Under the pieces are notes generated by a model that saw nothing but the letters and a program-made list of their open reading frames with translations, was not told where the DNA came from and ran no database searches. A program made the translations under genes and the position numbers. A DNA stretch of 45,630 nt from Collinsella sp. Lineage in GTDB: Bacteria; Actinomycetota; Coriobacteriia; Coriobacteriales; Coriobacteriaceae. Shown here piece after piece: positions 40,241-45,630 of this stretch. Positions within the stretch are counted from its first letter, which is position 1. Every line of letters begins with the position of its first letter. Where the stretch lies: NCBI GenBank assembly GCA_019414565.1, contig DXLU01000003.1:1-45630 (forward strand), in the 5' to 3' direction.

Positions 40241-41881
40241 ATGATCGAAATCACCCAAGTCAACGCGACGCTCGATGAGGCCGGCGACGAAAACGCCTGC
40301 CTTGCTATTGGCAGACGCGCCGTCAAACGAGCCCTGCGATGCGAGGATTCCCAGATTAAAGCCATTGAGCTCCATCGCAAGTCAATCGACGCCCGTAAAA
40401 AGCGAGATGTTCATTTTATTTTGAGCTTTCGAGTTAAGCTGACAAGCTCCCGACTCGAACAGGAAGTGGTCGACCGCGTCGCCGAGCGCAACCGCTCGCG
40501 CATCCGCATGGTTGACGGCGAGGCTCCTTCATTCCCCAACCCCGTCCCGAATGCACCCAAGGGGCGTCCCGTCGTTGTCGGCGCCGGTTGCGCCGGTCTC
40601 TTCGCCGCCCTGACCCTTGCCGAAGCGGGCCTTAAACCCCTGCTCATCGAGCGCGGCGACCCGGCATTTCGCCGCTCACATGCGATCGACCTCTTTCTAA
40701 AGGAGCGCATCCTCGACCCCGAGAGCAATATCCAGTTTGGTCTGGGCGGCGCGGGGACCTTCTCGGACGGCAAGCTCAATACGGGAACCAAAAATCCCGC
40801 CCATCGCCTTATCCTCGAAACCTTCGTCGAGGCGGGTGCGCCCCGCGATATTCTGTGGGATGCCAAGCCGCACATTGGCTCCGACATCCTTCCCAAGGTT
40901 GTCACCGCTATATCCCAGCGCATCGAGCAGCTCGGAGGTGTCGTCCGTTATCGAACAAAGCTCGTCGACATACACATCGACGCGTCTGGCGCCATCACCG
41001 GTATTGATGTCCAATCGTTCCAAGACGCCGCTTGCGAGCCAATCGAGACAAAGCACCTCATCCTCGCCTGCGGGCATTCTGCTCGCGATATTTTTGAGCT
41101 CCTTAAGGACCACAACGTGGCCCTCGCACAAAAGACCTTTGCCATGGGCGTTCGCATCGAGCATCCGCAGTGCGACATCGACCGAGCCCAATATGGAGCC
41201 TCGGCGGGACATCCAGCGCTCGGGGCGGCCCCTTACAAGCTCGTCGCCCATCTTCCCAACGGCCGCAGCGTGTTCTCGTTTTGCATGTGCCCCGGCGGAC
41301 AGGTTGTTGCCGCCTCTTCAGAACCGTGCCATCTGTGCGTCAACGGGGCCAGTCTCAATGCCCGCGACGGGCGCAACGCAAATGCCGCCCTGCTCGTTAA
41401 CGTCACGCCTGAGGACCTTCCCAACGATGACCCGCTCGCCGGCATCGAGCTCCAGCGTACCTGCGAGGCGGCCGCCTATCGCCTGGGCGGTTCCAACTGG
41501 AACGCACCGGCACAGCTCGTCGGAGATTTCCTCGCAGGACGCGCCAGCAAGACACCCGGAAAGGTTAAGCCCACATATCCGCTCGGTGTGACCTGGACGG
41601 CAATTGACGAAGCTCTGCCGCAGCATATCGTCGAGTCGCTCCGCCTGGGACTTCCCCTACTCGGAAAAAAGCTACGAGGCTACGACCGCCCCGATGCCGT
41701 TCTTACCGGCGTGGAGACTCGTTCGAGCTCACCGGTCACTGTCACCCGAGACCGATCGTGCCATGCCGTGTCGACCCCGGGCCTCTACCCTTGTGGTGAG
41801 GGAGCTGGATATGCCGGCGGCATCATGAGTGCGGCCACCGACGGCATCCGTTGTGCCGAAGCCCTGATCGCAGACCTCTAG
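40241..41881 (+). CDS. COG2509-type FAD-dependent protein
   Basis: A flavoprotein of 546 aa, of unknown physiological substrate. It has an N-terminal domain of about 95 residues typical of this family (AIGRRAVKRAL, KSIDARKK). FAD-binding PVVVGAGCAGLFAALTLAEAG follows. The hallmark NIQFGLGGAGTFSDGKLNTG is present, as is a C-terminal VETRSSSPV and YPCGEGAGYAGGIMSAATDGI. These motifs are strongly diagnostic. ATG 40241 has AAGGAGA upstream; the long in-frame extension to 40118 overlaps the previous gene and is not credible. Confidence 0.88.
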   Translation: MIEITQVNATLDEAGDENACLAIGRRAVKRALRCEDSQIKAIELHRKSIDARKKRDVHFILSFRVKLTSSRLEQEVVDRVAERNRSRIRMVDGEAPSFPNPVPNAPKGRPVVVGAGCAGLFAALTLAEAGLKPLLIERGDPAFRRSHAIDLFLKERILDPESNIQFGLGGAGTFSDGKLNTGTKNPAHRLILETFVEAGAPRDILWDAKPHIGSDILPKVVTAISQRIEQLGGVVRYRTKLVDIHIDASGAITGIDVQSFQDAACEPIETKHLILACGHSARDIFELLKDHNVALAQKTFAMGVRIEHPQCDIDRAQYGASAGHPALGAAPYKLVAHLPNGRSVFSFCMCPGGQVVAASSEPCHLCVNGASLNARDGRNANAALLVNVTPEDLPNDDPLAGIELQRTCEAAAYRLGGSNWNAPAQLVGDFLAGRASKTPGKVKPTYPLGVTWTAIDEALPQHIVESLRLGLPLLGKKLRGYDRPDAVLTGVETRSSSPVTVTRDRSCHAVSTPGLYPCGEGAGYAGGIMSAATDGIRCAEALIADL

Positions 41882-41907
41882 CGCACGAATTCCAGCGCGC
41901 AAAAGAT

Positions 41908-41943
41908 ACAGGCCCCGAGCTCCACAGGGAACTCGGGGCCTGT
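41908..41943. terminator. Bidirectional terminator between convergent genes
   Basis: A perfect 12-bp stem ACAGGCCCCGAG/CTCGGGGCCTGT with a 12-nt loop. On the minus strand it is followed by ATCTTTTG, on the plus strand by TCGCTATTTCTT. It lies between the convergent COG2509-type gene and uvrB. Confidence 0.8.
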
Positions 41944-41946
41944 TCG

Positions 41947-44187
41947 CTATTTCTTAAACCGTGCACCCTGGCGTTTTCTGCCCGATGCGAACGTGGAACC
42001 CTTGCGGGCCTGCGAACGTAAGCGCTCGATCGTCTCGTCCTCAGACGCACCCTCGAGCATCGCCCGAATCTGAACGACGGCATCGCGCAGGCGCGCCGCC
42101 TCCTCAAAGTCCATGGCAGCAGAAGCGTTGCGCATATCCTCTTCCATGGTTTCAACGATCCGGACAAGCTCGTCATGCGGTAGCTCTTCCAACTGCTCCG
42201 CAAGTGTCTGCTCGGGTGCCACCGTTTCCGGCACGCCGCCCTCGCCCGACTCATCGGGCGTATAGAATGCGCCATGACCAAGAGAGTCGCCCTTCGAGCG
42301 CCCCTTGGAACCCACGGTTTTTTCGGCCTCGGCAATAAAACTTGAAATGTCGTTGATGGCCTTGCGCACCGTCTTGGGCACAATGCCATGCTCTTCGTTA
42401 TATGCCATCTGAATCTCGCGACGGCGCTGCGTCTCCTCGATGGCTTCTTTCATCGAATCGGTCACAACGTCTGCATACATGATGACCTCGCCGTCGGCGT
42501 TACGGGCCGCGCGGCCAATCGTCTGAATCAACGAACGGCGGTTGCGCAAGAAGCCTTCCTTGTCAGCGTCGAGAATTGCCACCAGCGAGACCTCGGGAAG
42601 GTCTAGACCCTCGCGGAGCAGGTTGATGCCAACGAGAACATCGATCTTGCCCTCGCGCAGCGTTCGCAGGATCTCGACACGGTCCATCGTCGCCGTATCG
42701 GAGTGCATGTAATTGACCTTAATGCCCGCATCAAGCAGATGGTCGGTCAGGTCCTCGGCCATGCGTTTGGTCAACGTGGTCACCAGCACGCGCTCTTTGC
42801 GGGCAACGCGCTCGCGAATCTCGTCCTCAAGATCGTCAATCTGCCCACGAACCGGACGCACATCGATCTTGGGGTCGAGCAGGCCGGTCGGACGAATAAT
42901 CTGCTCAACGTCGTTCTGGCTCACCCGCAGCTCGTAGTCGCCCGGCGTGGCCGAAACATAGATAAACTGGGGGATCCTTGCCTCAAACTCATCGAAACGA
43001 AGCGGGCGGTTATCGAGCGCCGAGGGCAGGCGAAAACCATGCTCCACCAGCGTCACCTTACGCGAGCGGTCACCTTCGTGCATGCCGCGAATCTGCGGAA
43101 CCGTCACATGGCTCTCATCGATGATGCAGAGCATGTCCTTAGGAAAGTAATCGATCAGGGTAAACGGCGGCTCACCCGGCTTGCGACCGTCCAGATGACG
43201 CGAGTAGTTCTCGATGCCGTTGCAAAAACCCATCGTCTCGAGCATCTCAAGATCATAATCGGTGCGCTGCTGCAGACGCTGCGCCTCGAGCAACTTGTCG
43301 GTTGCCTTGAGCTCCGTCACGCGCTTCTCGCACTCTTCGCTGATCGATTTCAGAGCGGCCTTGACCTTGGGTTTCTCAGTCACGTAGTGGGATGCCGGCC
43401 ATACGGGGATGGCCTCGTACTCACGAATCATCTCGCCGGTGACCTCATCGATCTCAGCAATAAGCTCGACCTCGTCACCAAAGAACTCAAACCGCAACGG
43501 ATGCTCGGCATAAGGCGGATACACGTCGACAACATCGCCGCGCACGCGGAACGTGCCGCGCGCCAGGTCATAGTCATTGCGATCATATTGAATGTCGATC
43601 AGTGCATGAATAAAGTCATCGCGCTCGAGCGGCACCTTCTTGTCGACGTTTGGAGCCAGACCCGCATAGTCCTCAGGAGAGCCAATACCATAGATACACG
43701 AGACTGATGCGACAACGATCACATCGCGTCGAGATAGCAGCGATGCGGTCGCCTGATGTCGCAGCATCTCGACCTCTTCATTAATCGAGGAGTCTTTCTC
43801 GATATACGTATCGCTTTGCGGCACATACGCCTCGGGCTGATAGTAGTCGTAGTACGAGACGAAGTAGACCACAGCGTTGTTGGGAAAGAACTCTTTGAGC
43901 TCGCTCGCAAGCTGAGCGGCGAGCGTTTTATTCGGAGCCATGACCAGCGTCGGCTTTCCCAGGGCCTCAATAGTCTTGGCCATCGTGAAGGTCTTGCCCG
44001 AACCAGTCACGCCCAGCAAAACCTGATAGCGGTCTCCGTCCCTCACACCCTGCACAAGCGACTCAATGGCTTCAGGCTGAGAGCCTGCAGGGTCATAGGG
44101 AGACACGACCTTAAACGGCACGTCAGAGCCTTCAACGCCAAAGCGCTTAAGTTCACCACCAACGCGTTCTACTTCAAATTCCGCCAT
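41947..44187 (-). CDS. uvrB: Excinuclease ABC subunit B
   Basis: The helicase-like damage-verification subunit, 746 aa. Walker A is GVTGSGKT. The beta-hairpin region YYDYYQPEAYVP, the DEAD-like IIDESH, helicase motifs VSATPGDYE and QTIGRAARN are all present. A C-terminal UVR motif (EEDMRNASAAMDFEEAARLRD) binds UvrC. The stretch before it (around SKGDSLGHGAFYTPDESG) is a loose linker longer than in E. coli. ATG 44187 is supported by AGGAGT; the in-frame extension upstream is not needed. It is 51 bp downstream of the transglycosylase gene and probably cotranscribed. Confidence 0.97.
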   Translation of the reverse strand: MAEFEVERVGGELKRFGVEGSDVPFKVVSPYDPAGSQPEAIESLVQGVRDGDRYQVLLGVTGSGKTFTMAKTIEALGKPTLVMAPNKTLAAQLASELKEFFPNNAVVYFVSYYDYYQPEAYVPQSDTYIEKDSSINEEVEMLRHQATASLLSRRDVIVVASVSCIYGIGSPEDYAGLAPNVDKKVPLERDDFIHALIDIQYDRNDYDLARGTFRVRGDVVDVYPPYAEHPLRFEFFGDEVELIAEIDEVTGEMIREYEAIPVWPASHYVTEKPKVKAALKSISEECEKRVTELKATDKLLEAQRLQQRTDYDLEMLETMGFCNGIENYSRHLDGRKPGEPPFTLIDYFPKDMLCIIDESHVTVPQIRGMHEGDRSRKVTLVEHGFRLPSALDNRPLRFDEFEARIPQFIYVSATPGDYELRVSQNDVEQIIRPTGLLDPKIDVRPVRGQIDDLEDEIRERVARKERVLVTTLTKRMAEDLTDHLLDAGIKVNYMHSDTATMDRVEILRTLREGKIDVLVGINLLREGLDLPEVSLVAILDADKEGFLRNRRSLIQTIGRAARNADGEVIMYADVVTDSMKEAIEETQRRREIQMAYNEEHGIVPKTVRKAINDISSFIAEAEKTVGSKGRSKGDSLGHGAFYTPDESGEGGVPETVAPEQTLAEQLEELPHDELVRIVETMEEDMRNASAAMDFEEAARLRDAVVQIRAMLEGASEDETIERLRSQARKGSTFASGRKRQGARFKK

Positions 44188-44238
44188 GGATACTCCTAAC
44201 TCATACATCTGCAGTATACGCAGGCGGTAGGCTTAGTC

Positions 44239-44820
44239 CTATACGAACCAATCGGGATAGAGAGTCTTATAGCGAACCCAGGCATTATTGACACGAATCA
44301 GATACGCCTGCGTCTCGGGAAAGGTGATTGCATTATGAAGCGACGTACTCTGCTGCGCCCATCCGTCGACATTGCCCATGCCGGCGTTATAGGCGGCAAT
44401 GGCACTGTCAGTCGACCCGTTAAAATACGTTAGAAGATATGAAAGATACGCACAGCCAAACTCGATGTTCGTAGCGGGATCGTTAAGGTTGTCGGCTGAA
44501 TACTCGTTACCATCGACAAGACCCTTGGCAATCATATCGTGTGCAGTCTCGGGCATCAGCTGCATCAATCCCCGAGCGCCTTGATTCGACTCCGCCTCGG
44601 AATCCCAATTCGATTCCGACTTTATGACGGCACACACCAGATACGGATCAAGATTGTGCGAAATGCTCGATTGCTTTACGTACGCCTCGTAGTCAATTGG
44701 ATACAAAGGCTTAAAAAAGGCGGCAGGGGCATTCGAGTAGACGAGCGAAATAAGGCCGAAGGCGAACACGACGGCAAGTGGCGCCACTCGATACCACGTA
44801 AAGAAACGTGTCTTAGGCAT
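44239..44820 (-). CDS. Membrane-anchored lytic transglycosylase (Slt/GEWL)
   Basis: A 193-aa protein that cleaves peptidoglycan glycan strands. An N-terminal membrane anchor or signal (about 11-30) has no lipobox. The transglycosylase domain has catalytic Glu69 in VIKSESNWD, then GARGLMQLMP, and the AAYNAGMGNV motif. This is the standard SLT arrangement, short and without carbohydrate-binding modules. ATG 44820 (AAGGAGGAGG upstream) overlaps the coaE stop by 8 nt, in the same GATGCCTAA arrangement as pgk-tpiA. Confidence 0.92.
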   Translation of the reverse strand: MPKTRFFTWYRVAPLAVVFAFGLISLVYSNAPAAFFKPLYPIDYEAYVKQSSISHNLDPYLVCAVIKSESNWDSEAESNQGARGLMQLMPETAHDMIAKGLVDGNEYSADNLNDPATNIEFGCAYLSYLLTYFNGSTDSAIAAYNAGMGNVDGWAQQSTSLHNAITFPETQAYLIRVNNAWVRYKTLYPDWFV

Positions 44821-45454
44821 CGGCCTCCTCCTTATCCACTTCATCCCCGAAGCCATGGCGCGCAAGCCATGCGTCCAGTTGTTCATAGAGCGAGTTATCG
44901 CCTGCCGCATTATCGATTACCGTCGTAGCGAGATGGCAAAGCGAAGCCTCATCAGGTTGGCATGCAGAGCGCGCATCAAAATCAGAGGACTCCATACCAC
45001 GATGGATGGCGCGCTCGCGACGAACTGCTAAAGGAGCGCTGATTACCAGAATTTCATCAGCCAGGCCAAAAGCATCCTCAAAACCAGTCGGGGCAGAAAC
45101 CTCGACAACCGCAAAGGGATAACGGGGGGACGAAACCGTGCAGCAAACCGGATCAAGAATCCTCAGTGACAGCTGTTCGATGAGAACCGGATGAACGATG
45201 CCATTGAGCCGCGCAACTGTATCAGGAGAGGCGAAAGCTCGAGTAGCGAGGACATTGCGGCGAATGCCGCCCTCCTCGTCCAGAATGTCCCACCCAAATT
45301 CTTCCGCGAGGGCATTGACGATATCGGAGCCTGGCACATACAGCGATTTGGCAAGCTCATCCAGATCGATAAGCATGGCGCCATGAGATTCAAGATAGCG
45401 GCAGGCAGTCGACTTACCCGAAGCAATATTGCCCAAGACAAAAACGGTAAACAT
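44813..45454 (-). CDS. coaE: Dephospho-CoA kinase
   Basis: Catalyses the last step of coenzyme A synthesis. The P-loop is GNIASGKST (8-16), a variant of the common GxxGSGKS. DLDELAKSLY and a LNGIVHPVL segment match the CoA-binding and lid regions. 213 aa is the family length. ATG 45454 has GGGAGGA upstream; the longer in-frame extension upstream runs into the 5' terminator region and is rejected. uvrB, the transglycosylase and coaE probably form one operon. An imperfect promoter (TTGAGT, 19 bp, GATAAT) lies just upstream. Confidence 0.9.
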   Translation of the reverse strand: MFTVFVLGNIASGKSTACRYLESHGAMLIDLDELAKSLYVPGSDIVNALAEEFGWDILDEEGGIRRNVLATRAFASPDTVARLNGIVHPVLIEQLSLRILDPVCCTVSSPRYPFAVVEVSAPTGFEDAFGLADEILVISAPLAVRRERAIHRGMESSDFDARSACQPDEASLCHLATTVIDNAAGDNSLYEQLDAWLARHGFGDEVDKEEADA

Positions 45455-45581
45455 CAAGTCCTCCCTAACGCCAATGGGAGTTATTATCGCGCAAATACAA
45501 AAGAAGGACTCAAAATACAGCCAAACAGTAAGACAAGCTAAACGAAAGCGAGTTCTTGTATTACAACTATCTTTCAAACGC

Positions 45582-45613
45582 AAAAAAGGGGGAGGCCGCG
45601 AGGCCTCCCCCTT
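45582..45613 (-). terminator. Intrinsic terminator of a gene beyond the window
   Basis: A perfect 12-bp stem AAGGGGGAGGCC/GGCCTCCCCCTT with loop GCGA runs into TTTTTTG on the minus strand. It should end a minus-strand gene lying beyond base 45630. Confidence 0.85.
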
Positions 45614-45630
45614 CTTCAAGTCTTGCGACG

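Noticed and set aside
1..45630. CRISPR arrays, insertion sequences, phage or plasmid genes
   Set aside because: No regularly spaced repeats, transposase, integrase or replication motifs were seen on either strand.

Overview
The window looks like a chromosomal segment of a gut Coriobacteriia member, most likely Collinsella or a close relative. This is inferred from high GC, the actinobacterial rapZ-whiA-gap-pgk-tpi-secG order, twin-arginine lipoprotein binding proteins, and a permease-ATPase fusion of a type found in gut Actinobacteria. No sequence comparison could be run. Apart from a four-gene plus-strand island (35759-41881), every gene lies on the minus strand. I see no IS element, prophage or CRISPR array.

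Layout. 1-331: tRNA-Gly, tRNA-Cys, tRNA-Gly with intrinsic terminators between them. 437-3610: a partner-switching signalling pair (STAS-kinase fusion and PAS/GAF/PP2C phosphatase). 3670-3759: tRNA-Leu. 3760-4214: noncoding, with several strong hairpins including a 117-base palindrome. 4215-10158: a five-gene oligopeptide ABC transporter operon. 10449-15543: secG, then gpmI, tpiA, pgk and gap of lower glycolysis. 15737-17575: whiA and rapZ. 17695-28054: a nine-gene sialic acid operon. 28420-35565: uvrC, murJ, ybaK-like and uvrA. 35759-41881 (plus): an LtaS-like enzyme, mrp and two flavoproteins. 41947-45454: uvrB, a lytic transglycosylase and coaE.

How the genes work together. The sialic acid operon encodes an Opp-type importer (binding protein, permease, permease-ATPase fusion, ATPase), two acetyl-esterase-like proteins probably acting on O-acetylated sialic acid, and NanA, NanK and NanE, which take sialic acid to GlcNAc-6-phosphate. 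It sits between uvrC and rapZ, neighbours in many Gram-positive genomes, and the usual yvcK between rapZ and whiA is missing. All three subunits of the UvrABC excinuclease are within 16 kb.

Most notable observations: a tandem esterase pair whose second member has lost only its nucleophile serine; loss of the Cys-rich C-terminal motif from both sialic-transporter ATPases while both peptide-transporter ATPases keep it; nested inverted repeats in the sialic operon promoter region; a 10-mer shared by the gap and sialic operon upstream regions; and a shared extended promoter element at two tRNA loci.
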